Positions 8,591 through 17,649 of a stretch of 64,000 nt of DNA are shown here, in pieces. Within the stretch, counting starts at the first letter, position 1. Each line of letters opens with the position of its first letter. The DNA lies in assembly GCA_035293945.1 (NCBI GenBank), contig DATGLV010000011.1:62001-126000 (forward strand), given 5' to 3'. The notes beneath the pieces are model-generated. The model saw only the letters and a program-made list of their open reading frames with translations, was not told the origin of the DNA and made no database searches. Position numbers and translations under genes: made by a program. Source of the DNA: VAZQ01 sp035293945. Lineage in GTDB: Bacteria > Pseudomonadota > Alphaproteobacteria > Rhizobiales > Xanthobacteraceae.

Positions 8591-9166
8591 CTACCATTGG
8601 CGGCTGACGAATTCGAGACCCAGCTCCTTCTTGGCCCAAAGCACCATAGGAGTGGTGTTGAGATAGCTCAACACGGCGGGACCGATCACCGCCGGATCCC
8701 CATGCTTGAGCGCGGCAACCGCAACCACCACGTCGCATTCATCGTTGAATGCGGCCGAGAGCAATTGCTCACCCGATACTTCGCCGCTGCTGCGATAAGC
8801 GCGAATGCGACCTTCCATCCATCCAACCTTGATCGGGCGGCCTTGGTCGAGCGGAGCGATGCCGCGGCTAATCAGCTCGGTATCGGCAACGCGCTCGAGC
8901 TCCGCGTCGTCGGAAACACCGGTTGCGCAATTGCAGAAGCCGATCTTCGGGCGGACATAGAGATGGACCTCGGTGTCGCAATCGGCCGCCGCACATACGA
9001 AGGCTCTTCCGGTGCCCCATTGATCGACCGGGAATGGCCACTTCACCTCGGTCCAGACCGGTGCAATCGCGGCCGAACGCGCGGGCGCGTGCAAGCCAAA
9101 AACGGCCGCCGAGCCGGCGAGGAGCGCCGTTCCGACCACAACCGCGAGCAGGGCCGCCGCCTTCAT
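8591..9166 (-). CDS. Exported protein of unknown function
   Basis: A 191-residue protein with an N-terminal signal sequence (AALLAVVVGTALLAGSAAVFGL). The mature part has five Cys: CAAADC near residue 60, CNC near residue 79, and one near residue 143. It has alternating hydrophobic strands ('EVHLYVRPKIGF', 'CDVVVAVAAL'). It lies upstream of the beta-propeller gene on the same strand, about 90 bases away, so all three minus-strand exported proteins may share a transcript. The family is not recognised. The start is supported by GGGAG, though at a long spacing (about 13). Confidence 0.7.
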   Translation of the reverse strand: MKAAALLAVVVGTALLAGSAAVFGLHAPARSAAIAPVWTEVKWPFPVDQWGTGRAFVCAAADCDTEVHLYVRPKIGFCNCATGVSDDAELERVADTELISRGIAPLDQGRPIKVGWMEGRIRAYRSSGEVSGEQLLSAAFNDECDVVVAVAALKHGDPAVIGPAVLSYLNTTPMVLWAKKELGLEFVSRQW

Positions 9167-9356
9167 CGAGTTGCTTTCGCTCCCACCCTTACGGCCGCGG
9201 CTGTTCTACCCGCCGCGTTCCCGTTGCGGCAGAGCCTACCATGCGCCGCATGGGCCGCAAAAGGCGCCTCCACCGGTCGGGACATTCACATGTTCTTTTC
9301 CTGGAACGGAAGGCTATTTCAGAATCATGCTCTATATTGGCCTGCGGAGAAGGCTC

Positions 9357-9761
9357 ATGTCGCCCTTGTCGTTGGTGCTCAACCTGGTGTGGATCGTGTT
9401 CGGCGGATTATGGATGGCGGTTGGCTGGGTCGTCGCGGCACTGATCATGGCCATCACCATCGTCGGCCTGCCCTGGACATGGTCGGCCCTCACCATGGCC
9501 TCGTACACGCTGCTGCCATTCGGTCACACAGTCGTATCGCGGGCCGAATATGCAGGGCGCGAGGATATCGGCACCGGGCCCCTCGGCTTGATCGGCAACC
9601 TGATCTGGCTTGTGCTGGCCGGCTGGTGGCTGGCGCTCGGGCATCTCATAACTGCAGTGCTTTGGGCGGTCACTATCATCGGCCTGCCGTTTGCCTGGGC
9701 GCATCTCAAGCTCGCTGGCCTCGCGCTCTGGCCGATAGGCAAGATGGTGGTGCCGGCCTAA
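9357..9761 (+). CDS. YccF domain inner-membrane protein
   Basis: A 134-residue membrane protein of the YccF (DUF307) family. It shows the family's internal duplication: each half has a helix ('LNLVWIVFGGLWMAVGW' and 'GNLIWLVLAGWWLALGH') followed by 'AITIVGLPWTWSALTMA' or 'AVTIIGLPFAWAHLKLA'. GGAGAAGG six bases before the ATG at 9357 decides the start over ATG 9327 and longer frames. The molecular function is unknown. It is divergent from the exported-protein gene to its left and convergent with the gene to its right. Confidence 0.88.
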   Translation: MSPLSLVLNLVWIVFGGLWMAVGWVVAALIMAITIVGLPWTWSALTMASYTLLPFGHTVVSRAEYAGREDIGTGPLGLIGNLIWLVLAGWWLALGHLITAVLWAVTIIGLPFAWAHLKLAGLALWPIGKMVVPA

Positions 9762-9764
9762 GCG

Positions 9765-10328
9765 TTATTTGCGTCGCCTGGGCCGAGCTGTCGGTTGCCG
9801 GTCTGGCTTGCGAGGGGTAGCCAACGTGCCCGGATCGGCCGCCAGCACCGCCAGGTCGAGCCGCGCGATCGCCGCCTCGTAACCGAGATCGTGCATCACC
9901 GGACCCAATTTCCCATCGACCGCCCCCGCCCTGGCTGCGGTTTTTTCGCCGTCCTTGCCGGCTTCCCGGACGCGCCGGGGCTGCGCCGGCCGTGATTTGA
10001 CGACGAGGCGATGCGGCAGCCAGAGCGAAGCAGGATCCGCATGCTGGTGATCGATCGCAGCCTCAGCCTCGTCGTTCTCGAGCAGCATCAGCGCAAGCGC
10101 AAAGCGAATGCTTGGCGACGGTACGTGCCCCTCCATCAGCAGAGCCGCCAGCGCCCCCATATGGCCCAGGCGAAGCTCGCCCATGATGACCTGATCGCGC
10201 GCCTTCTCGCGCGCGAGACCTTCCTGCTGCATGAGGCGCGCGACTTGATCGTTCCACGCCTCACGGCTGCCAACCCCGTTGACGAGCCGGCCGCTGCTTC
10301 CGTTACCTTTTCCATTAGCTTTGCGCAT
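9765..10328 (-). CDS. Hypothetical cytoplasmic protein with basic tail
   Basis: About 187 residues, unrecognised. The first ~110 residues look helical and leucine-rich ('ARLMQQEGLAREKARDQVIMGELRLGHMGALAALLMEGH'). The last ~70 are rich in Arg, Lys, Pro and Ala and end in RRRK, suggesting contact with nucleic acid, which is inference only. Two in-frame ATGs, 10328 and 10343, each have GGGAGGG seven bases upstream, so either could be used. The start region is divergent from the tctC-type gene. Its 3' end nearly touches the YccF gene. Confidence 0.6.
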   Translation of the reverse strand: MRKANGKGNGSSGRLVNGVGSREAWNDQVARLMQQEGLAREKARDQVIMGELRLGHMGALAALLMEGHVPSPSIRFALALMLLENDEAEAAIDHQHADPASLWLPHRLVVKSRPAQPRRVREAGKDGEKTAARAGAVDGKLGPVMHDLGYEAAIARLDLAVLAADPGTLATPRKPDRQPTARPRRRK

Positions 10329-10489
10329 GTGCACCCTCCCCATGCGAACCCTCCCCGCTTGCTCCAATGGGCGCAACTTGTGGCCTTCTCGTGTCGCGCG
10401 CATTGTATTGCCGCGATTGACGCCATCATCCGTACCGCCATACCCTCGCGGCGAGGTCGCAACCGAGGAACGGCGGAGCAAGGCAACTA

Positions 10490-11542
10490 ATGTCGAGAAA
10501 GGCTGCGCTCGCGATCCTGTGCGCACTCGGCCTCGCCGCAAGCGCGGCCCGCGCCGAGACGTTGGAAAGCTTCTACCGAAGCAAAACCATCACCATCGTG
10601 GTCTCGACCGGTGTCGGCGGCGTCTTCGACCTGACTGCCCGCACGGTCGCCAAATATTTGCCGAAATATATTCCGGGCAATCCGACCGTGATCGTGAAGA
10701 ACATGCCGGGCGGTGGGCATGTGCTTGCAACCAATTTCATGTTCAACCAAGCCACCAAGGATGGGACCTATATCGGCCTCGTCCTCAACGGCATGCCGCT
10801 GCATCAGGTGCTGGACGGCCGCGGCGTGCGCTTCGACACGGTGAAGTTCAATTGGCTGGGCTCTGCCGGCTTGAGCAATCTCATGACGGTCGCTTGGGCG
10901 ACTTCCGGCGTGAAGAGCATTGAAGACGTCATGACGCACGAGCTTGTCACCGCCGCGACCGGCACCGGGTCGAACGGCTTCATCTTTCCCAATGCGATGA
11001 ACATCGTGCTCGGCACCAAGTTCAAGATCGTGCTGGGCTACAAGGCAAGCCCCGAGGCCGATCTTGCCATGGAGCGCGGCGAGGTAGCGGCGCGCGCCGG
11101 CTTCAGCCTCTCGGCGATCAAGCAGGAGCACCCCGATTGGATCGCAGAAAAGAAAGTGGTGATGCTCGTGCAGGCTGGCGCCGAGCCCGAGAAGGAATTC
11201 CCTGACGTCCCGTTGATGCAGGATCTTGCCAAGACTGCAGAGCAGCGCGCGGTGCTGTCCTTGATCTCGTCCCCCATCGCGCTCGGGCGCCCGTTCTTTA
11301 CCACCCCGGATACACCGGCCGATCGGGTGGCAGCGCTGCGCGATGCTTATGCGGCAACCATGAAGGATCCAGATTTCCTCGCCGAGGCAGAACAGCTCAA
11401 GCTCGACATCAAGCCGATGCCAGCCGAAGCCGTAACGCGAATTGTCGCCGATACCGTCAATACACCGGCGGACCTGATCGCCAAAGCCAAGGCGGTGCTG
11501 GACGTGCCGGCCGGCGGCGCAGGTGCGGAGCCGGCGAAGTAG
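10490..11542 (+). CDS. Tripartite tricarboxylate-type periplasmic binding protein (Bug/TctC)
   Basis: Periplasmic solute receptor of the Bug family, which binds carboxylated or aromatic acids. The 350-residue protein has a signal peptide (cleavage after AARA, residue 22) and the family opening 'FYRSKTITIVVSTGVGGVFDLTAR'. 'NPTVIVKNMPGGGHVLATNF' and 'DGTYIGLV' follow, and the C-terminal lobe has typical 'DVPLMQDL' and 'FFTTPDTPADRVAAL' segments. No TctA or TctB membrane partner is in the window, as is common for orphan Bug proteins. The FAD monooxygenase and GST downstream suggest an aromatic substrate. AAGG precedes the ATG. Confidence 0.88.
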   Translation: MSRKAALAILCALGLAASAARAETLESFYRSKTITIVVSTGVGGVFDLTARTVAKYLPKYIPGNPTVIVKNMPGGGHVLATNFMFNQATKDGTYIGLVLNGMPLHQVLDGRGVRFDTVKFNWLGSAGLSNLMTVAWATSGVKSIEDVMTHELVTAATGTGSNGFIFPNAMNIVLGTKFKIVLGYKASPEADLAMERGEVAARAGFSLSAIKQEHPDWIAEKKVVMLVQAGAEPEKEFPDVPLMQDLAKTAEQRAVLSLISSPIALGRPFFTTPDTPADRVAALRDAYAATMKDPDFLAEAEQLKLDIKPMPAEAVTRIVADTVNTPADLIAKAKAVLDVPAGGAGAEPAK

Positions 11543-11741
11543 GCCGGTCGCCTGTTTCCGGGCGCGATGCAGCGCGGCCCGAGCACCTACACCTATCGCG
11601 AAGCGTCAATTCTCCGGTGCTGCAGAACCGGCCCGGGACAAGCGATCCATCTTGGCGCCGATGGACTCCGGCCATCCGTTGAGGCAGATGCAGCGCCATG
11701 CTCATTGACCCTCTTCAAGCGACACCGAGGACGCCACCGCA

Positions 11742-13418
11742 ATGACGGAGACTTTGCCAACAATCGAGACGCCGATCCTCATCGTCGGCGGCGGCTCCGT
11801 CGGACTTGCACTCGCCTGCGATCTCGGCGCCCGGGGGGTTGCGTGCCTCGTCGTGGAGCAGAACGAGCGCCCCGCCGATCATCCGCGCGCGACTGCGCTC
11901 AACGCCCGCTCAATGGAATTCATGCGACGGTGGGGCATCGCCAATGCGGTGCGGGCGAAGGCTGCGCCTCCGGATTTTCCGCACACCGCGCTCTATTGCA
12001 CGAGCCTCAATGGGTTCGAGATCGCCCGCATCGAGCGGCCGCACCACGGCGGCGCCGAGCCGACCACCACAAGCCCCGAGCGGGCGCAGCGCTGCAACCA
12101 GATCTGGCTGGACCCGATCCTGTGCGAGCACGCCGCAAGCTTTGCGATGACCGAGCTCAAGTTCCGCTGGCGCTTCGAGGAGATGCGCCAAGAGGCGGAG
12201 GGTGTGACGGCCATCGTGCACGATCTCGGGCGCGACGAGCGGCGGCGGATCAAGACCCGCTATCTCATCGACTGCAGCGGCGGCCACAGCCCGATCCGCC
12301 GCGCGCTCGGCATCACCATGACCGGGTCGCCCTATATCGGCTATCACCTCAGCGTTTACGTGCGAGCGCCGCAGCTGTGGACCCACCACGACAAGGGCAA
12401 GGCCGCGCTCATCAATTTCGTCGAGCCGAGGGGATTGTGGCGCAACATGGTGACGCTCGACGGGCGCGAGCTCTACCGCTTCGGCCTGCGCGGCAAGGAA
12501 TTCTACGACGATCCGGACCAGGTCGATGTCGAGCGCCTGTTTGGCGAGGTGGTCGGCAAGGACATTCCGCACGAGATCATCTCGGTCAGGCGCTGGACGG
12601 CGCGCAATGTTGTCGCTGACCGCTATCAGGTAGGCGACGTGTTCCTCGCCGGCGATGCTGCGCATCTCAACCATCCGGCTTCCGGCCTCGGCCTCAACAC
12701 CGGGCTCGGGGATGCGGTCGATCTCGGCTGGAAGCTTGCGGCGGCAATTTCCGGCTGGGGCGGCGCGCGGCTGCTCTCATCCTATGCGATGGAGCGGCGC
12801 CCGGTGGGCAAGCGCAATGTCGGCCATGCCGATTTGAGCCACGCCAACGATCGCAATCAGAAGCCCGATCCGGCAATCGCGGCGGATTCGCCCGAAGGGG
12901 CGCGTGCCCGCCGCGAGCTGGGCGAGGCTATCGTGAAGGCGCAGACGCGGAAATTCGTCACCGACGGGATCGCGCTAGGCTACCGCTACGAGCCCTCGCC
13001 GATCTGCTGGGGCGAGGATTCCCCGCCGCCACCCGACAGCGTCTCCGAGTATCATCCGACGACGCGCGCCGGCAGCCGCGCGCCGCACACGTGGCTTGCC
13101 CCCGAGCGCTCGATCATCGATCTCTATGGAAGCGGTTTCGTGCTGCTGCGGCTCGGCAGCGACCCTCCCGATGTCGAGCCCATCGCGACGGCGTTCGCGC
13201 ACCGGCGCGTGCCACTTGCCGTGACCACGATTGCGGATCCCTTGGTCGCCGCTCTCTATGAGCGCGCCCTGGTGCTGGTGCGGCCAGACGGGCATGTCGC
13301 CTGGCGCTCCGACCGGCTACCGAACGATCCGCTCAGGCTCGCGGATCGCGTGCGCGGCGCCGATGCAGCCGCTTTCGATGCCATAGCAAGAAGCGAGGCG
13401 GAGCTCATCGGGAGCTGA
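11742..13418 (+). CDS. FAD-dependent aromatic hydroxylase (MhpA/PheA-TfdB type)
   Basis: Flavoprotein monooxygenase, expected to hydroxylate an aromatic ring with NAD(P)H and O2. The 558 residues contain the dinucleotide fold 'ILIVGGGSVGLALACDLGARG', 'DHPRATALNARSMEFMRRWGI' and the middle motif 'YLIDCSGGHSPIRRALGI'. The FAD-pyrophosphate motif 'FLAGDAAHLNHPASGLGLNTG' follows, then the thioredoxin-like C-terminal domain usual in this class. Length matches MhpA-like enzymes. It lies between a Bug-type binding protein and a glutathione transferase, which suggests a small catabolic unit. The substrate cannot be named from sequence. Confidence 0.88.
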   Translation: MTETLPTIETPILIVGGGSVGLALACDLGARGVACLVVEQNERPADHPRATALNARSMEFMRRWGIANAVRAKAAPPDFPHTALYCTSLNGFEIARIERPHHGGAEPTTTSPERAQRCNQIWLDPILCEHAASFAMTELKFRWRFEEMRQEAEGVTAIVHDLGRDERRRIKTRYLIDCSGGHSPIRRALGITMTGSPYIGYHLSVYVRAPQLWTHHDKGKAALINFVEPRGLWRNMVTLDGRELYRFGLRGKEFYDDPDQVDVERLFGEVVGKDIPHEIISVRRWTARNVVADRYQVGDVFLAGDAAHLNHPASGLGLNTGLGDAVDLGWKLAAAISGWGGARLLSSYAMERRPVGKRNVGHADLSHANDRNQKPDPAIAADSPEGARARRELGEAIVKAQTRKFVTDGIALGYRYEPSPICWGEDSPPPPDSVSEYHPTTRAGSRAPHTWLAPERSIIDLYGSGFVLLRLGSDPPDVEPIATAFAHRRVPLAVTTIADPLVAALYERALVLVRPDGHVAWRSDRLPNDPLRLADRVRGADAAAFDAIARSEAELIGS

Positions 13419-13451
13419 GGTCGTCGCAAGTCCCCGCAATGGGAGTGCCGC

Positions 13452-14156
13452 ATGCGCTACGAGCTCTACTACTGGCCGGACATCCAGGGGCGCGGCGAGT
13501 TTGTACGCTTGGCGCTGGAAGAAGCGGCCGCCGACTATGTCGATGTGGCGCGCGAGGCAAGCGGCCTGGCCAAGATGACGCGGCTCATGAAGGACGCAAA
13601 GCATCCGCCCTTCGCGCCACCTTTCCTGAAAGCCGGTAACGAGATCATCGCACAGACCGCCAATATTCTTCTGTTTCTGGGCGCCCGACATGGCCTCGCG
13701 CCGCGCAGCGAATCAGGGAAGCTGTGGGTCCACCAGCTGCAGCTCACCATCAGCGATTTCCTGGTGGAGATTCACGACACTCACCATCCAATCGCGTCCG
13801 GCCTTTATTACGAAGACCAGCGCGCGCCCGCGAAGCTCCGCGCCGCAGACTTCATCAGGAACCGGGCGCCGAAATTCTTGAACTATTTCGAGCGCGTCTT
13901 GGCTGAGAGCGGTGGACCTCATCTCAATGGCCGCACGCTCTCTTACGCCGATCTCTCCACGTTCCAGATCATCGCCGGCCTGCGTTACGCCTTCCCAAAG
14001 GCCATGCGGCGGTTGGAGCGGAAAGTGCCGCGTGTCATTGCGCTGCACGATCGTATCGCCGCGCGGCCGCGCATTGCCGCCTATCTGGCCTCGCCGCGGC
14101 GGATCGCGTTCAACACATCGGGCATCTTCCGGCACTACGGCGAGCTTGACCCATAG
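13452..14156 (+). CDS. Glutathione S-transferase family protein
   Basis: A 234-residue GST. The N-terminal thioredoxin fold begins 'YELYYWPDIQGRGEFVRLALEEA', with the catalytic-type Tyr near residue 7. The C-terminal helical domain carries 'GRTLSYADLSTFQIIAGLRY', matching the N-capping/hydrophobic staple motif (S/T-x-x-D). GGGAG precedes the ATG. It starts 33 bases after the aromatic hydroxylase and is probably in the same operon. Roles seen in such settings include isomerisation of maleylpyruvate-type ring products or conjugation of reactive intermediates; which applies here is unknown. Confidence 0.88.
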   Translation: MRYELYYWPDIQGRGEFVRLALEEAAADYVDVAREASGLAKMTRLMKDAKHPPFAPPFLKAGNEIIAQTANILLFLGARHGLAPRSESGKLWVHQLQLTISDFLVEIHDTHHPIASGLYYEDQRAPAKLRAADFIRNRAPKFLNYFERVLAESGGPHLNGRTLSYADLSTFQIIAGLRYAFPKAMRRLERKVPRVIALHDRIAARPRIAAYLASPRRIAFNTSGIFRHYGELDP

Positions 14157-14633
14157 CTTTGCCAACACCGTCCCGCTCGAAACCGCAGGAAGGCCAGCCA
14201 AGAATGCCCCCTTAAGAATGCATGGCTCCGGAGCATCGCGTTCCTGATATAACAGGCGCGAAACAGGAGCCATCGCCCTCGCTGCCGCTTTGAGCTATGC
14301 GTTGCGCGCAAAGCTTAGAACGCTTCACGACAATTCATGACAATAAGAACGACTCAACAATAAGAACGACTGAAATGCAGCATCTGATGTGCTGCAATAA
14401 GCGGCGGAGTGCACGCACGAATGCTACCTGTAAACGTCTGCCACGCATTTGCTGCCCGGGCATGCCTCGGGAATTCAATTTCGTCAATCGACTGATTTGC
14501 ACCCTCGCGTCAACCCCCAAAAAACTTTTCAAAGAGCCGGAGCCAGAGAGCGCTGCGGGCTCCCTCCCCTTCCACCTTGGGATGCACTGCGGAGATCGGT
14601 GAGGCAGCGGCAATCTTCGCGCCGTCGCGACGG
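14157..14633. other. Intergenic region with short tandem repeat
   Basis: About 480 bases between the convergent GST and protease genes, with no convincing gene. A 102-codon open frame at 14297-14602 has atypical composition and no SD and is not accepted. A 14-base unit CAATAAGAACGACT occurs twice with a 17-base period (14341-14354 and 14358-14371). The local composition is more AT-rich than the flanks. Confidence 0.5.
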
Positions 14634-15905
14634 CTACTTCTTCACTTTGTCTTCTTCATTGGCGCTGCAAGACACGAGCATCGTGAAGGCGCGCGCATTG
14701 CTGGCGATCTGCGCCGCCTTAAGATCAGCGCCAGGTTCAGCAGTCTGGTAGGCCACGCCGCTGTTGTCGAGAAAATCACGGACCGCCCCCGTCTTAATGG
14801 CAAAATTGATGTTCTCGGGTATGTCGCCCGTTGCCTTGGCGAAGGCCAACTGGTTAAGCCCTTCCGCAACTATCCCCACCACATTGCCGCTCATGTCGAG
14901 CAGCGGACCGCCGCTATTGCCCGGATGAACCGGCGCGCTGATCTGCAGAAAGCGGGTGTCGTTGAGAACTCCGCTGAGCGAGCTCACGATTCCATTCGTC
15001 ACCGTGAAATCGGACGTGAGCAGGCCGTGAAACGGGTAGCCGATGGCGACCACCGGCTCACCGGAATGCACCGCTGTCCCGCGAATGAAAGCCGCTTCGC
15101 GGAATCTCGCCGGCGCCTGCAGCAGCGCGAGGTCGTTGGTTTCATCCGCCGAGACCACGCGCAACTTCATCGGATTTTCTGCTGTGAGGTTGCCGTGAAT
15201 GTCACCGACACAGTCGGCGATTACGTGATTGTTGGTCAGGATGTAGCCACTCGGGTTGATCAGGAAGCCGGTGCCGCTCACTTCGACAAGCTTCTTCGAC
15301 TTGGCCGGCGCACTCGGCGCTGCGGCGCCCGTGGAGGCAGCTGAAGCCTGCGTGGGTGGCGCCGCGGGCTTGGCGGCGGCAATTGAGAAGTCCCCGGCAG
15401 CGTCGACCCCACTCACTCTGGTCTTGGTCATGCAATTGACGATGACTGGCAAAAGCTGGCTGGTCGAAGTCAAATTAAGCTGGGTGACCTGCCCCTTCAC
15501 CACGATGGCAACCACGCGCGCTTTACGCAGCTGCTCCAAGGCAGCCGCGGGCAGCACCACCTTGAAAGCGTTGGGCGAATTGGCAGCGCCGAACAGATGG
15601 AACTGGGCTTGCCCGTCGAAGGTCAGGTCGACGGCAACCTGTTCGTTAGGGGCGATTTGCAATGACGGATGGCCCAGGCTGAACATCCAGAGCCCATCCA
15701 CGCGTTGTCCCACGGCAAGGCTGACGCCGTTGGCATAGGCGCTGGCGGCACCACAAAAGGAAAAGGCTCCCGAACTGTCGTCGGTATATGCGCCACCGAC
15801 CCATGCCCCGACCCGAATGCTGCCGAACGGACCCGCTGCGAGCGCCGGCGCACACCAAGCCGCCGCCAGCACCGAGACGACCAATACACGCAATGCCCGC
15901 AACAC
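14634..15905 (-). CDS. Exported trypsin-like serine protease
   Basis: A 423-residue periplasmic protease of the S1C/trypsin-2 type. From the GTG at 15905, which has AGGGAGGGG just upstream, the protein begins with a textbook signal peptide ending APALA. A roughly 150-residue N-terminal beta-rich domain of unknown role and a Pro/Ala linker follow. The catalytic triad is visible: His in 'ILTNNHVIADC', Asp in 'ETNDLALLQAP', Ser in 'HPGNSGGPLLDMSGNVVGIV'. No PDZ domain follows, unlike DegP. The ATG 24 codons upstream is rejected because it destroys the signal peptide. Substrate and regulation are unknown. Confidence 0.88.
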   Translation of the reverse strand: MLRALRVLVVSVLAAAWCAPALAAGPFGSIRVGAWVGGAYTDDSSGAFSFCGAASAYANGVSLAVGQRVDGLWMFSLGHPSLQIAPNEQVAVDLTFDGQAQFHLFGAANSPNAFKVVLPAAALEQLRKARVVAIVVKGQVTQLNLTSTSQLLPVIVNCMTKTRVSGVDAAGDFSIAAAKPAAPPTQASAASTGAAAPSAPAKSKKLVEVSGTGFLINPSGYILTNNHVIADCVGDIHGNLTAENPMKLRVVSADETNDLALLQAPARFREAAFIRGTAVHSGEPVVAIGYPFHGLLTSDFTVTNGIVSSLSGVLNDTRFLQISAPVHPGNSGGPLLDMSGNVVGIVAEGLNQLAFAKATGDIPENINFAIKTGAVRDFLDNSGVAYQTAEPGADLKAAQIASNARAFTMLVSCSANEEDKVKK

Positions 15906-16250
15906 CTGCCCCTCCCTAGCTACCTCTAGCCGCCGACCAGATAGCGCATTAGTTGCACTCGCAAAAGGTGCGCACAAGGCGGGCCCGCGATCACAGGCCC
16001 AAGCCTATGCGCTACTATTTCCGTAAGACGCTGTGTTTGCTATTGAATTATAGTCTGCGCCAAAGGATACCATCAATAGAACATAACGTGAATATTACGT
16101 CAAGGGAGGTCAGCAATCAACGTGCCTCTCGTGTATATCTGAAAAGGTGCATTGGCCGGCTTTCCTTCCGCCTAATCTTTCCTTCCAGCCCGATGATGCG
16201 TGTTCACCCTGGGGCCTCACCTCACGCTTCTGGGTCTCCGCCGGATGGTC
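15906..16250. other. Intergenic region, AT-rich, no gene seen
   Basis: About 345 bases between the protease start and the 3' end of the anti-sigma gene. It holds the protease promoter region and an AT-rich stretch around 16010-16110. No coding sequence, RNA gene or clear hairpin-plus-T-tract was recognised. Confidence 0.45.
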
Positions 16251-16883
16251 TCACCATCTCAGCAGCTTCCTACCGATGAGGTAGCCCGCTGTGGTGACGA
16301 TCAGGATCGCGAGCGGATACCAAGCGATCACGAAAAGCGCGCTGTCGTCAGTGCAGTTTGCCGCATAGAAAGTCGCCCCGATGCCACTCGCCGCCAAGCC
16401 AGCGACGGCGCCGGCAAGACCAGGGCTCGACGGAGCGCCTTCGCGCAGCGCAACCAGCAGGCAGGCGAGCGGACCGATCGAGAGCAAGGGGATCAGTGTC
16501 AGGCAGAAGCGCGCGTTGTGACCAACCAGATTGGGCATCCACTGGCTCTGCGGCAGGACCAGGAGCTCAACCAGCGCGGCGCCGGCCAACAGTGCCGGCG
16601 CAATCGCCAGTGCGAGGCCTCTGCGGGTAAGGCTCCCACCCGGACGGCTGACACTGAACGTCACCCAGAGCGCGGTGACCGCCAGCGCGATGGTCACGAC
16701 GAATTTGAACAGGAAACGATCGCTCTTCACCGCTTCGGAAATGTCCGGCCGGAAGCCGATTGCTGCGAAGAACAAGATCGCCACTATGATGATCCCGCCG
16801 GCGACAGCCGCCGCCAATACGGAGCGGAAGCGCCACGGGACCGAATCCTTCACCAGCAGCTGGACAAGATCGTCAGTCCTCAC
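16251..16883 (-). CDS. nrsF: NrsF/DUF1109 membrane anti-sigma factor
   Basis: Inner-membrane protein of the DUF1109 family that holds a SigF-type ECF sigma factor inactive until a metal or redox signal arrives, as established in Caulobacter. The 210 residues form six hydrophobic segments, with a short cytosolic N-terminus ('MRTDDLVQLLVKD') of the kind that contacts the sigma factor. Three Cys lie in or near the later membrane segments ('ARFCLTL', 'GPLACLLV', 'AANCTDD') and are candidates for signal sensing. It overlaps the sigma gene by 11 bases, so the pair is co-translated. The family assignment rests on context plus topology. Confidence 0.85.
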   Translation of the reverse strand: MRTDDLVQLLVKDSVPWRFRSVLAAAVAGGIIIVAILFFAAIGFRPDISEAVKSDRFLFKFVVTIALAVTALWVTFSVSRPGGSLTRRGLALAIAPALLAGAALVELLVLPQSQWMPNLVGHNARFCLTLIPLLSIGPLACLLVALREGAPSSPGLAGAVAGLAASGIGATFYAANCTDDSALFVIAWYPLAILIVTTAGYLIGRKLLRW

Positions 16884-17436
16884 GGGCGCTACTCCGATAC
16901 AAAACAGCCAGCGCTTTCAGCGCACGATGCAACGTGACGCGCACCGCACCCTCCGTCATCTTGAGCCTGCCCGCGGTTTCGCGGATGCTGCTGCCGTTGA
17001 GCGATATAGATCGGACGACCTCCCGCTGCTGCGGTTTCAATTGCTCCAAGAGCGTATCGATGTCGCGCGTGGAAAGCTCCGGCGCGTGGTCTTCCGCCTG
17101 CAGGCTGTCCACAACATCGTCGATCGGCACGCTGATGCGCCGTCCACCCCGCCGCAGAACGTCGATGAGTTTGTTGCGGGCGATCGCGGCGACCCAGGGC
17201 CCGATGGGCCGTGATTGATCCCAAGTTCCCCGTTTGAGATGGATTGTGAGCAGAACCTCTTGCACGATATCCTCGACCTCGCCGTCGGGGGCACCCAAGC
17301 TCCGACATCGGGAGCGGGCCACAGCCCGTATATGCGGAGCGAGCGACACAAGGAATTGTTGATAGGCGCCTGCGTCACCGGTCATGGCCGCCCGCATCCA
17401 CGCCGCCCAATCGTTCTCCTGGGACGACGTGGTCAT
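16873..17436 (-). CDS. sigF: ECF RNA polymerase sigma factor, SigF type
   Basis: A 187-residue group IV sigma factor. Region 2 spans about residues 40-95 ('DIVQEVLLTIHLKRGTWD', 'PIGPWVAAIARNKLID'). Region 4 spans about 130-180 ('LKPQQREVVRSISLNG', 'ETAGRLKMTEGAVRVTLHRAL'). It is followed by its NrsF-type anti-sigma and is divergent from a bufferin operon, the arrangement of the Caulobacter SigF regulon. A TGTAAC-N17-CGTA promoter lies immediately upstream, implying autoregulation. The -10 ends only about 11 bases before the ATG at 17436 and there is no SD, so the mRNA may be nearly leaderless or an internal start (17397) may be used. Confidence 0.9.
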   Translation of the reverse strand: MTTSSQENDWAAWMRAAMTGDAGAYQQFLVSLAPHIRAVARSRCRSLGAPDGEVEDIVQEVLLTIHLKRGTWDQSRPIGPWVAAIARNKLIDVLRRGGRRISVPIDDVVDSLQAEDHAPELSTRDIDTLLEQLKPQQREVVRSISLNGSSIRETAGRLKMTEGAVRVTLHRALKALAVLYRSSARED

Positions 17437-17447
17437 CCGCTTGCTCT

Positions 17448-17474
17448 TACGAGTCGGAAGCGAAAATTGTTACA
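17448..17474 (-). promoter_or_regulatory. Predicted SigF promoter of sigF-nrsF
   Basis: On the minus strand TGTAAC (17474-17469) is followed after exactly 17 bases by CGTA (17451-17448). The same two boxes at the same spacing occur on the plus strand before bufA1. ECF sigma factors typically recognise an AAC-containing -35 and a CGT-containing -10, so the match points to autoregulation. Confidence 0.72.
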
Positions 17475-17649
17475 GCGCTCGCGGTTCGTGACCGCCCACC
17501 CTGCTTGCACCTGAACATAACTCCTTCCAGAGGCGGGAGATTCCGTGAGACGATTATACAAAATCCGTGCACTTTTCCAGGCGGCGCCCCTCTGACCGCC
17601 GCGCCCTAGATCTTACCGTCTCAAAAAAATTTTCTTGCACACGTCGTGC

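Noticed and set aside
7661..9820. A 719-codon plus-strand open frame across the propeller and exported genes
   Set aside because: Opposite genes have signal peptides, SD sites and repeats; the long frame is low-complexity antisense.
14297..14602. Possible small gene between GST and protease genes
   Set aside because: Composition is unlike neighbours, no SD and no protein-like pattern.
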